Source: a bacterium
GTDB taxonomy: Bacteria; Bacillota; Clostridia; Lachnospirales; Lachnospiraceae
Direction of reading: 5' to 3'
Length of the DNA stretch: 64,000 nt
NCBI GenBank assembly: GCA_022774325.1
Contig: JALFNN010000073.1
Coordinates: forward strand, 1 to 64,000
In this document: positions 37,461-44,967 of the stretch, piece after piece
Numbering within the stretch: the first letter of the stretch is position 1
Layout: the number at the start of each line of letters is the position of its first letter
Notes under the pieces: generated by a model
Told to the model about the DNA's origin: nothing
What the model saw: the letters and a program-made list of their open reading frames with translations, nothing else
The model's database searches: none
Program-made: the position numbers and the translations under genes

Positions 37461-37540
37461 CATTCGATACAGAATGAACGATATGATATTTGAGACAGAA
37501 AAGATTCTGTCCTTAGATGGCGCACAAAAAAGTGCGCCAT
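37461..37540 (-). other. Structured leader of the pilus operon with three inverted repeats
   Basis: The 307-base gap before the pilus genes holds no gene. Three inverted repeats lie in the 5' leader: CATTC/GAATG (37461-37476), GACAGAA/TTCTGTC with a 4-base loop (37494-37511), and a perfect ATGGCGCAC/GTGCGCCAT around A6 (37517-37540). The last, read on the minus strand, is a hairpin with a T6 loop. AT-rich sequence upstream (37550-37600) has -10-like motifs, but no clear -35. The repeats could be an attenuator or operators. Confidence 0.45.
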
Positions 37541-37701
37541 GAAAGATATTGTATAAATATAATTTTGATAAATGGAATCAATTGATATAATAATAAAACT
37601 GAATCTGTTCAGAAATCGTGCAGCCATTTACACGAAACGAATCTGAGAATGTTTTCTGAGATTGCATTTACAATATCACATAACTTTTGAAAATTCAAGC
37701 A

Positions 37702-38631
37702 TTATTTTTCAAAATTTTCTTCCAGCCATTTTCGCAAATCTTCAAATACATCCATATAATCCGTTTCATTCAGGATTTCATGACGATCGTTCTCATATAA
37801 TTTTAATTCTACATTCTGAGCCCCGGCCTTTAGACAGGACTCGTACACCTTCCGGACACCTTTTCCGAAATTTCCCACCGGGTCATCGCTTCCCGCGACA
37901 AAGAAAAGCGGCAGATCTTTCGGGATTTTCTGAATGTTCTTTTTACGCTGAACAAACTGAATCGTCCGGAACAACTGATAGAATCCGTTCAGTGTAAATG
38001 TGAACGTACACCACGGATTTTCCCGATAAGCATCAACGATTTTTTCATCCTTTGTCAGCCAGTCCTGCGGCGTCCGGGCAGGTTCAAACTTTTTGTTATT
38101 TCCAGAAAATGCAAGCTGGTCAACAAGCTTACTCCGGTACTCCCATCCTTTGCATGCTGCCATCGCTCTGCAAAGAAGTTTCGCCAGAACCAGAACCGGT
38201 TCCGGCTGTGCCCCGGTTCCCATTACGATCACTCCGGAAAGACCTTCCCCATGCAGCATCATATACTGTCGGATCAAAAATGATCCCATGCTGTGTCCCA
38301 ACATAAAATAGGGAGTATTCGGATATTGCTTTTCCATGTATAAGCGCAATTTATGAATATCTTTTATTACACATTCATTTCCATCCGGCTGTTTAAAGAA
38401 ACCATGCTTCTCATCAGAAATTACCGATTCTCCGTGTCCCAGATGGTCATTTCCGACTACGCAGATTCCGTATTCATTCAGATACTCTGCGAATCGCTCA
38501 TAGCGGCCGATGTATTCCACCATCCCGTGACTGATCTGAAGAACCGCTCTGACTTCTCCTTCCGGTATCCACAGAATCGCATGGATTCTCGTCTCGCCAT
38601 CCGCCGAAGTATAGTATAAATTCCTTTTCAT
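37702..38631 (-). CDS. Alpha/beta hydrolase, lysophospholipase/monoacylglycerol lipase-like
   Basis: 309 residues from the ATG at 38631 (AAGGGGAG upstream). The serine hydrolase motif GHSMGS carries the nucleophile. The N-terminal HGMVEYIGRYERFAEYL, with GNDHLGHGES, is the oxyanion-side signature of monoacylglycerol lipase-like enzymes. The catalytic Asp is in FFVAGSDDPVG and the His in YENDRHEILNE. No signal peptide, so it is cytoplasmic. It starts 24 bases after the DUF1667 gene, placing it at the end of the redox operon. A lipase supplying glycerol or monoacylglycerol next to a glycerol-phosphate oxidising unit makes metabolic sense, though this link is inferred. Confidence 0.85.
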   Translation of the reverse strand: MKRNLYYTSADGETRIHAILWIPEGEVRAVLQISHGMVEYIGRYERFAEYLNEYGICVVGNDHLGHGESVISDEKHGFFKQPDGNECVIKDIHKLRLYMEKQYPNTPYFMLGHSMGSFLIRQYMMLHGEGLSGVIVMGTGAQPEPVLVLAKLLCRAMAACKGWEYRSKLVDQLAFSGNNKKFEPARTPQDWLTKDEKIVDAYRENPWCTFTFTLNGFYQLFRTIQFVQRKKNIQKIPKDLPLFFVAGSDDPVGNFGKGVRKVYESCLKAGAQNVELKLYENDRHEILNETDYMDVFEDLRKWLEENFEK

Positions 38632-38655
38632 CCGTTTTTTCTCCCCTTCCACCGC

Positions 38656-39009
38656 TTATTTTTTGTTTGCAGTTGCAACCACAGGTACTCCTGTTCCGGC
38701 TGCATTTTCGAGAATCACCTGGCCAATCTGAACCGGTCTTGCGATTACAAGCTGTTTCAATTCCCGGACACAGTCCATGATCTTCTCCTTCGGAATATCC
38801 TCCTTCGTCTTTACCGGAACTACACCGCCTCCGCTTAAACGCACTGTCGTCGTCACAATTCTGGTCGGATTCGTCACTTCTTTCCTTGCATAAATATCCC
38901 CACGTTTACAGGTATTTCCGGAAACACTTATTACATTGCAGCCTTCCATCTCTACCTGAAGCTCACAGCCCATGGGACATCCGATACAAGTCAATACCTT
39001 CTTCTCCAT
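38656..39009 (-). CDS. DUF1667 family protein
   Basis: 117 residues from the ATG at 39009. The N-terminal Cys pattern TCIGCPMGCEL, then GNTCKRGDIYARKE, gives four Cys able to bind an Fe-S cluster or zinc. The C-terminus VQIGQVILENAAGTGVPVVATA is typical. DUF1667 proteins occur with anaerobic glycerol-3-phosphate dehydrogenase-like oxidoreductases and are thought to be small electron-transfer subunits. Here it directly follows the 425-residue FAD oxidoreductase gene (13-base gap). Confidence 0.85.
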   Translation of the reverse strand: MEKKVLTCIGCPMGCELQVEMEGCNVISVSGNTCKRGDIYARKEVTNPTRIVTTTVRLSGGGVVPVKTKEDIPKEKIMDCVRELKQLVIARPVQIGQVILENAAGTGVPVVATANKK

Positions 39010-39022
39010 ATTTCCGCTCACC

Positions 39023-40300
39023 TCAATCCTGCTTTTCACCGCACTCCAAAACAATCCTGATCTTCTCAGGCCGGCTGGCCCCTTCTAATTGTTCCTTCTC
39101 TAAAATAACCTCTTCCGTCTCTCCAGAAGTCACAATTTGTTTTCTTTTATGCGCAATCCGTTTCTCATCCAAATACACACTGATGTAGCAATTGCGGTAT
39201 ACATTTCCCACCCGGAAACGTACTTTCAGATTCCCCCGCATGCGTTCCGGCAAGATTTCTGCCGGAACCGTATAACGAATTCCGCCTTCCACCTCGATCG
39301 CAATTCCACGTTTTCCTGCTTTGTCAAGCTGGCCCAGGATATAATCTGCTGCACATTCTCCCGCACATTTTGCTTCTTCTGACACAAAATCCACCAGATC
39401 GTGCACATGCAGTACATTCCCACAGGCAAACACCCCTGGAATGCTGGTCTCAAGACTTTCGTCAACAACGGGACCGTTCGTAACCGGATTCATCCGGACA
39501 CCCATTCCCTGCGACAGTTCATTTTCCGGAATCAGACCACAGGACAAAAGCAATGTATCACAGCAGTATTCTTCCTCCGTTCCCGGTATCGGTCTTCCGT
39601 TTTCGTCCACTTCCGCAAGCGTAACACCTTCCAGTCTTTGTTTCCCCCTGATGTCGATCACCGTATGGCAAAGCTTCAGAGGAATTCCATAATCCTCCAG
39701 GCACTGAACGATATTCCGCTTTAGGCCGCCGGAATATGGCATCAGCTCTGCCACTACCTGAACATGGGCTCCCTCCAGTGTCATTCTGCGCGCCATAATA
39801 AGCCCTATATCCCCGGAACCTAAAATCACAACTTCTTTTCCGGGAAGATATCCTTCCATATTAACCAGCCTCTGCGCTGTTCCGGCTGTATAGATTCCCT
39901 GCGGTCGGTACCCAGGAATGTTCAGAGCCCCTCGCGGCCGCTCCCGGCATCCCATGGCAAGAATAATCGATTTAGCCTGGATATCCTGCATCCCTTCCGT
40001 GCGACTTAAAACCGTCACTTTTTTCTCCGACGTGATGTTCAGCACCATGGAATTCGTCTGACACACAATCCCCAACTCCTGCACCTGACGGATAAAACGA
40101 TCTGCATATTCCGGGCCTGTAAGCTCTTCCTTAAAGGTATGCAGGCCAAACCCATTATGAATGCACTGATTCAAAATACCACCCAGACGTTCGTCCCGTT
40201 CAATCACAAGGATATCATTGATTCCTTTTTTCTTTGCCGCCACAGCCGCCGCCAGTCCTGCCGGTCCGCCTCCGATAATAACCAGATCACAGCTTCTCAT
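39023..40300 (-). CDS. FAD/NAD(P)-dependent oxidoreductase of the glycerol-3-phosphate dehydrogenase-like unit
   Basis: 425 residues. The FAD-binding motif GGGPAGLAAAVAAKKKG starts at residue 10; a second dinucleotide motif GSGDIGLIMARRM binds NAD(P)H; and GVFACGNVLHVHDLVDFVSEE is the distal FAD contact. It belongs to the pyridine nucleotide-disulphide oxidoreductase group without the redox CxxC. It overlaps the dehydrogenase gene upstream by four bases (ATGA) and precedes DUF1667. This triplet is a recurring Clostridia operon, likely moving electrons from glycerol-3-phosphate (or a similar alcohol) through the subunits. Confidence 0.85.
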   Translation of the reverse strand: MRSCDLVIIGGGPAGLAAAVAAKKKGINDILVIERDERLGGILNQCIHNGFGLHTFKEELTGPEYADRFIRQVQELGIVCQTNSMVLNITSEKKVTVLSRTEGMQDIQAKSIILAMGCRERPRGALNIPGYRPQGIYTAGTAQRLVNMEGYLPGKEVVILGSGDIGLIMARRMTLEGAHVQVVAELMPYSGGLKRNIVQCLEDYGIPLKLCHTVIDIRGKQRLEGVTLAEVDENGRPIPGTEEEYCCDTLLLSCGLIPENELSQGMGVRMNPVTNGPVVDESLETSIPGVFACGNVLHVHDLVDFVSEEAKCAGECAADYILGQLDKAGKRGIAIEVEGGIRYTVPAEILPERMRGNLKVRFRVGNVYRNCYISVYLDEKRIAHKRKQIVTSGETEEVILEKEQLEGASRPEKIRIVLECGEKQD

Positions 40301-41706
40301 CTTGCATCCCTCCTTCCGGTTTTCCGTATATCCTTCAGTTCCAGATGAAGTTCTTCCGCAAGAAGCTCCATATTCTTAGGCGTGCAGAATCCAGCCTGAC
40401 ACCGTCCCATACCTGCACGCGTTCTCCGCTTGATGCCATCCAGCGTCGTCGCTCCCAGAGGGCGGTGGATCGCGTCAAGGATTTCTCCCATTGTAACACC
40501 CTCACATCTGCAAACGATCTGGCCATATGCCGGATTTTCTTGAATCAGACCATTCTGTTCTTCTCTTGAAAGCTCCGAAATGCGAGTAATTCTCTTTCTA
40601 TGTTCACAAAATTCTTTCTTTTCGCACAATTCTGTGAGCCCTGCCATAATATCGCGAACATAAACACCTATCGCAGGTACACTGGAAAGTCCCGGCGATT
40701 CTATGCCTGCCACATCGATAAATCCTTTTGCGTCTTTCACTTCCTGAATGATAAAATCACCGTCGTCTTCATGTGCCCTAAGTCCTGCAAACGAAGTGAT
40801 AATTTGCCGTTTCGGGATATTTTTAACGGATTTTGTACACTTTTTCATAACTTCTTCAAGTCCATCGGATGTTGTTTCGGTTCCTTCTTTATCCGTAATA
40901 TCGGCGGCTGTAGGCCCGATCAACAGATTCCCATGCACAGTCGGCGTCACGAGCACTCCTTTTCCTTTTGGAGTCGGGATCTGGAAAATCGTACGTTCAA
41001 CCAAATTGCCCGCGTTTTTATCCAGCAGACAATACTCCCCTCTGCGTGGAGTAATATGGATTTTTTCCCTGCTGACCATGTTGTGAAATATGTCCGCATA
41101 CACTCCAGCCGCATTGATCAGGAATCGTGTTTCGAACATTCCTTTATCGGTCAGAACACGAAATCCATTCTCCATTTTCTCGATTTGCTTCACCTCTGTC
41201 TCCAGATGAAACTGAACTCCATTTTGCACTGCATTTTCTGCATAGGCGAGATTCATTTCAAATGGACATACGATTCCACTGGAGGGGATATGAATCGCTG
41301 CATATACGGTATCGGCCAAATTCGGCTCCAGAAGAAGCGCCTGACTGCGGCTCAGCATCTCCATTCCCTCAACTCCATTCTTTTTACCACGCTCCATCAG
41401 CTCCTCGAGTACCGCCATCTCTTCCTTGCTCTGACACACGACCATAGCCCCGTTGCGCCGGAAAGGAAAATCCAGTTTCTCCGCCATCTCATCCATCATC
41501 TGATTTCCCAGCACATTCAGCTTCGCCTTCAGTGTTCCCGGTTTCGCATCAAATCCCCCATGCACGATACCACTGTTGGCTTTGCTGGTGCCTTCACATA
41601 CATCACTTTCCTTCTCCAGTACACAAATATCCAGTTCATATCTGGAGAGCTCTCTTGCCACTGCACATCCCGATACACCGGCTCCGATAATGATGACATC
41701 TTTCAT
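40297..41706 (-). CDS. Glycerol-3-phosphate dehydrogenase-like FAD protein with C-terminal BFD [2Fe-2S] domain
   Basis: 469 residues. A DAO-fold FAD motif GAGVSGCAVARELSRYELDI starts the protein, and the mid-region carries KANSGIVHGGFDA. The C-terminal 100 residues form a bacterioferritin-associated-ferredoxin-like domain with CRCEGVTMGEI and then GRCQAGFC, giving the C-x-C...C-x4-C ligands for a [2Fe-2S] cluster. Family knowledge: such proteins are annotated as GlpA-like dehydrogenases or L-2-hydroxyacid-type oxidases, so the substrate is not certain. First gene of the operon, with a strong promoter about 90 bases upstream. Confidence 0.85.
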   Translation of the reverse strand: MKDVIIIGAGVSGCAVARELSRYELDICVLEKESDVCEGTSKANSGIVHGGFDAKPGTLKAKLNVLGNQMMDEMAEKLDFPFRRNGAMVVCQSKEEMAVLEELMERGKKNGVEGMEMLSRSQALLLEPNLADTVYAAIHIPSSGIVCPFEMNLAYAENAVQNGVQFHLETEVKQIEKMENGFRVLTDKGMFETRFLINAAGVYADIFHNMVSREKIHITPRRGEYCLLDKNAGNLVERTIFQIPTPKGKGVLVTPTVHGNLLIGPTAADITDKEGTETTSDGLEEVMKKCTKSVKNIPKRQIITSFAGLRAHEDDGDFIIQEVKDAKGFIDVAGIESPGLSSVPAIGVYVRDIMAGLTELCEKKEFCEHRKRITRISELSREEQNGLIQENPAYGQIVCRCEGVTMGEILDAIHRPLGATTLDGIKRRTRAGMGRCQAGFCTPKNMELLAEELHLELKDIRKTGRRDAR

Positions 41707-41793
41707 TTCCGATCATCCTCCTTAGGCAAATCCCTGTCCGTGTTACCCGGTTGCTCCAGGCATCTCCAATCAACCGGCAAAATTTATACCTTA

Positions 41794-41822
41794 ATTCTAT
41801 CACGAAACTTTTCCCGGTACAA
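41794..41822 (-). promoter_or_regulatory. Sigma-A promoter of the glycerol-phosphate-like operon
   Basis: TTGTAC (41817-41822), a 17-base spacer and TAGAAT (41794-41799) on the minus strand. It immediately follows the terminator of the WYL gene. Confidence 0.65.
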
Positions 41823-41858
41823 TAAAAAGCAACTCAAGAAGGTCCTTGATCTGCTTTA
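41823..41858 (-). terminator. Terminator of the WYL regulator gene
   Basis: On the minus strand AAAGCA pairs with TGCTTT and an inner TCAAG pairs with CTTGA around GACCTT, with T5 at the end. Confidence 0.7.
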
Positions 41859-41892
41859 AAGGGGTGGCTATGTCCCCTTCCCACATTCCCCC

Positions 41893-42882
41893 CTATACAT
41901 ACTGTCGCGTCAACCTTTTAATCTCTTCTTTCATCATTTCCACAACATCATCCGGTCCAACCACTTTCACTCCTTCTCCAAGCGAAATAATCCACCCGAG
42001 GAATTGCCCGCTGACATAGACTTTCACATTCACTGTAAAACGCTCCTCATCCACCGGGACAAGCATCACATCTTTCCCGAACCTGTCAATGATAACTCCC
42101 GCCAGCGCATTATCTACCAGAAGTTTGACCTGACATTCTTTTCCTCCAAACATTCCAAAACTCTTCTTAGCATATTCAGCCATGTCCAGTTTCTTAAAAT
42201 GTTCTTTTCCTTCTCTGGCCTCATCACACATCTGGATATGCAGCATCTTATCTACACGGTAATGCTTGATCTTCCGGGCCTCCGAATCATATCCGACCAG
42301 ATAATAATTATCATCATGCCACGAAAGTCCCCATGGGCTGATAAGATAATAAGCTCCGTCATGGCGCAGTTCCATCTGTTTCTTTACATTCCACTGAAAA
42401 TATTGGAAACGGATCTTTTTATTCTCTGAAATCGCATTATGGATTGCGTCGACCGTATAATAAATGCTCTCGTTCATGGTCTTGATTCGCCCGGATACAT
42501 ATACTTGGCGCTGCAGCTTCATTGCATCATATTTGCTGACCAGTTTTTCCAGCTTCTTGATCAATGCATTCGATTTTCGTTCTGTGATGAATCTGGAAGA
42601 CTGGATCGCATCCACCAGAAGCTTCAGTTCCGGTAGTTCAAAAGGACGGTCAATCACGTGATAATGGTACCGGTTGCCCACCGGCTCTCCTGCAACCTCA
42701 ATACCGAACTTTTCCAGATCTTTCAAATCCGAATAAACGCTCTTTCTGTCTGCGGTGATATCATACTCTCTTAACGCATCCAGAAGTTCCGGCATTGTGA
42801 TATAGTGATTTTCATCCGTCCTCTCCAGCATGATCTGTGCAACCCGGTATAATTTAAATTTCTGATTCGTTCCCTTTGGCAT
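41893..42882 (-). CDS. WYL-domain transcriptional regulator (YafY type)
   Basis: 329 residues from the ATG at 42882 (GAGGAG upstream). The N-terminal winged HTH (about 10-65) includes ITMPELLDALREYDITADRK and SVYSDLKDLEKFGIE. The middle WYL domain contains YYLISPWGLSWHDDNYYLVGY. The rest is the WCX extension with FTVNVKVYVSGQFLGWI. WYL proteins respond to nucleic acid or small-molecule ligands and control stress or defence genes. It is monocistronic, with its own promoter and terminator, divergent from nothing; no defence cluster is nearby. Confidence 0.88.
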   Translation of the reverse strand: MPKGTNQKFKLYRVAQIMLERTDENHYITMPELLDALREYDITADRKSVYSDLKDLEKFGIEVAGEPVGNRYHYHVIDRPFELPELKLLVDAIQSSRFITERKSNALIKKLEKLVSKYDAMKLQRQVYVSGRIKTMNESIYYTVDAIHNAISENKKIRFQYFQWNVKKQMELRHDGAYYLISPWGLSWHDDNYYLVGYDSEARKIKHYRVDKMLHIQMCDEAREGKEHFKKLDMAEYAKKSFGMFGGKECQVKLLVDNALAGVIIDRFGKDVMLVPVDEERFTVNVKVYVSGQFLGWIISLGEGVKVVGPDDVVEMMKEEIKRLTRQYV

Positions 42883-42933
42883 ATCAATCTTTTCTCCTCG
42901 CATCAAGACCAGATATTTGTAATGTCTGATATC

Positions 42934-42962
42934 ATATTATCATTCTCCACAAACAAGTTCAA
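42934..42962 (-). promoter_or_regulatory. Sigma-A promoter of the WYL regulator gene
   Basis: TTGAAC (42957-42962), a 17-base spacer and TAATAT (42934-42939) on the minus strand, 52 bases upstream of the start. Confidence 0.65.
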
Positions 42963-42984
42963 TGCAAGACCTGCAACTTTGTTA

Positions 42985-43743
42985 CTATCTGACCGGTGCA
43001 AGCAGCACCTTTCCGGTTCCGCGGTACACATTTACCAACCCTTCTCCCGATGCTGCCGATCCGAGTAAACTTTTCCCGGAGCGCTCCACGGTAAATTCCA
43101 GACTGCCACTCCATGCAATAGCAAAGTTCCCGTCTACTTTCAAAACATCCTTATCCAGCGTAACTTCCACCAACTCTTCTTTCGGGCAGGGTGATTCGAG
43201 ACAGACGATTCCGTTTCCCTGAATACCCAGATTGAATAATCCTTCATTTCCGGCAGCTGCGGAAGACAGATTCGACCTCATCACTGCTTTGTGTTTTAAT
43301 GAGGATTCACATGCAAGAAAGAGTCCGTCATCCAGCACAACCGAACCATTCCATTTGCTTAAATCCAACAGCAAAATATGTTGATACGTCGGTTCAAGCA
43401 CCAATGTTCCGTCTCCGGTATATTCCGGTTTGATTGCCGATTCTCCTGTCACGGAACCGCGCACTGCTTTTCCGAACAGATCGCCGACGCCTTTGATTCC
43501 CGTTGTGGCCTTTACATTCCCGACCATCCACTGCATCGCGCCTGCCTGAACCGTCACATTCGATTTGGAGACATCACAGACAACCTGCCTTTTTCGAACA
43601 TTCATCTGGCTCGCATAAAATGCTTCCATTGCCGTTTCCGGCATAACACTTAAGTCGCGCTGGTACTCAACCACTGAAAATGCTCCCAAAGAATCAATTA
43701 CCTTCACATCATCGTTTTCCATAAAATTTTTAATCTGATACAT
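42985..43743 (-). CDS. AIM24 family protein
   Basis: 252 residues of the AIM24 (DUF124) family, all-beta proteins of unknown function related to the yeast mitochondrial AIM24. Family signature segments are present: GAMQWMVGNVKATTGIKG then GKAVRGSVTGESAIKPEYTG, and the Gly-rich GLFNLGIQGNGIVCLESPCP. No signal or membrane segment. An AGGAG site sits a few bases before the ATG. It follows the two small genes at 43804-44162 on the same strand by 60 bases, so it may share their transcript. Confidence 0.85.
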   Translation of the reverse strand: MYQIKNFMENDDVKVIDSLGAFSVVEYQRDLSVMPETAMEAFYASQMNVRKRQVVCDVSKSNVTVQAGAMQWMVGNVKATTGIKGVGDLFGKAVRGSVTGESAIKPEYTGDGTLVLEPTYQHILLLDLSKWNGSVVLDDGLFLACESSLKHKAVMRSNLSSAAAGNEGLFNLGIQGNGIVCLESPCPKEELVEVTLDKDVLKVDGNFAIAWSGSLEFTVERSGKSLLGSAASGEGLVNVYRGTGKVLLAPVR

Positions 43744-43803
43744 TTTTCATTCTCCTTTTATTAGTTTTTAGACTTAAAAATAACTTTTAGCAGTACGTTT
43801 TTC

Positions 43804-44022
43804 CTATAAACGCTTCGGCGCAAACAGTGAAATCACACCCACGATCAACAACACCGGAAATGCAATTTTAATCAGGCCGACTGCCACAAGGCCGGTTAAA
43901 AATAACGGAAGCAGCACAACACTGGCTATGATTTTTGAAATTCCCCATGCTGCTTTCACCGCAAAAACAAGTATTTTTCCAAATATCAAAAACATGAAAA
44001 TTGTAAATATGAATGTTAACAT
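43804..44022 (-). CDS. Small hydrophobic membrane protein
   Basis: A 72-residue protein that is almost entirely hydrophobic, with two likely transmembrane segments (FIFTIFMFLIFGKILVFAV and IASVVLLPLFLTGLVAVGLI, the latter extended by IAFPVLLIVGVISLF). GAGGAGG lies nine bases upstream of its ATG, and the start overlaps the stop of the 48-residue gene by seven bases. I do not recognise the family; the tight coupling suggests it is real. Confidence 0.6.
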   Translation of the reverse strand: MLTFIFTIFMFLIFGKILVFAVKAAWGISKIIASVVLLPLFLTGLVAVGLIKIAFPVLLIVGVISLFAPKRL

Positions 44023-44162
44023 CGTTCTTCATCCTCCTCTTCTGCGATTCTTTTCCCATGGAATTTTGAATTCTCTTCCAGTCCAAGTATCTTACTGTAA
44101 TCTTTCTGTTCGTGTATTCTCTCAATCATAAGGCACATCCTGACTCTCTGTTCTATACTCAT
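44016..44162 (-). CDS. Small charged protein (48 residues) in the AIM24 unit
   Basis: A 48-residue hydrophilic, mostly helical product, rich in Glu, Lys and Arg (MSIEQRVRMCLMIERIHEQK at its start and EEEDEERC at its end). AAAGGAG is placed correctly before the ATG at 44162, and the stop overlaps the next start, so translation looks coupled. Too short for many gene callers. Function unknown. Confidence 0.55.
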   Translation of the reverse strand: MSIEQRVRMCLMIERIHEQKDYSKILGLEENSKFHGKRIAEEEDEERC

Positions 44163-44196
44163 CTTCCTATTCTCCTTTCCGCCAGATTATGCCAAT

Positions 44197-44225
44197 ATTA
44201 TACTTGAATCCTTCCTTCAAATAAA
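44197..44225 (-). promoter_or_regulatory. Possible promoter of the small-gene/AIM24 unit
   Basis: A perfect TATAAT at 44197-44202 on the minus strand lies 35 bases upstream of the 48-residue gene. The -35 (TTTATT) is weak. Confidence 0.4.
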
Positions 44226-44366
44226 CAAAATCATTTGCGAATTAGTATCATCTATTTCTCCTTTTTTGAGGTGATATAAAGTAAATCTTAAGAATAAATA
44301 AATTCCCTTCGTTGTCAATATCATATATAATATTTTCAGGATCAGATTAATTAGGGGGATTTTATT

Positions 44367-44879
44367 ATGGGAAGAAAATCAACAAAAGAAATTAAAAATA
44401 TTTATCAGATCAGCCGGGAAAATATGGAATATTCCCGGGAAGCAGCAGCCGAGAAACTTGGCTTCATTTCTTCTGACCGTATTGAAAAAATCGAAAATGA
44501 ACGGACACTGCCGCATCCGGAAGAGGTACTTGCGATGGCAGACTGCTACAAAAATCCTTCTTTATGCAACTATTTCTGCTCTCATGAATGCCCGATTGGA
44601 ATCGAGTATGTACCTGAGATTCATGCAAAAGAACTCTCCCAGATTACCCTGGAGATGCTAGCCACATTGAATCGGCTGTCACACGCGAAGGAACGTCTTA
44701 TTGAAATAACAGTAGACGGCGAACTTACGGAAGATGAACTGCCTGATTTTCTTAGAATCAAAGATGAATTGTCGAAAATGGCTCTTGCCATCGATTCCCT
44801 GAATCTGTGGCTGGATCACACCATTGCTTCCGGGAAGATTGACAAACAAGTACTGGAAGAAATCATTCACAGAAAATAA
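44367..44879 (+). CDS. HTH-domain (XRE-like) regulator with C-terminal helical domain
   Basis: 170 residues on the plus strand with AGGGGG upstream. The first 60 residues form an HTH of the Cro/CI type: YSREAAAEKLGFISSDRIEKIENERTLPHPEEV reads as helix-turn-helix. A short Cys cluster follows (CNYFCSHECPIG) that could bind metal, then a long helical region (KEELSQITLEM to LDHTIASGKIDKQV). Similar proteins in Clostridia are annotated as helix-turn-helix transcriptional regulators. It is monocistronic and diverges from the AIM24 unit. Confidence 0.75.
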   Translation: MGRKSTKEIKNIYQISRENMEYSREAAAEKLGFISSDRIEKIENERTLPHPEEVLAMADCYKNPSLCNYFCSHECPIGIEYVPEIHAKELSQITLEMLATLNRLSHAKERLIEITVDGELTEDELPDFLRIKDELSKMALAIDSLNLWLDHTIASGKIDKQVLEEIIHRK

Positions 44880-44880
44880 T

Positions 44881-44929
44881 TTTGCTCATAACGCAAGAGC
44901 CTGGCAAACAGCCAGACTCTCAGCAAAAT
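44881..44929. terminator. Convergent stem-loop between the HTH and kinase genes
   Basis: AGAGCCTGGC pairs with GCCAGACTCT around AAACA, and outer TTTTGCT pairs with AGCAAAA. It sits between two convergent genes. T tracts are short, so a terminator role is likely but not certain. Confidence 0.5.
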
Positions 44930-44967
44930 AGATTCAAATTGTTACATATTCTGTCATCCTTCTTACA

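Noticed and set aside
37461-37540. An invertible promoter switch controlling the pili.
   Set aside because: No matching pair of inverted repeats flanks a promoter-sized segment, and no recombinase gene lies nearby.
40600-41859. A long plus-strand frame opposite the dehydrogenase gene.
   Set aside because: It is antisense to a conserved FAD/[2Fe-2S] protein with motifs and no start signal.
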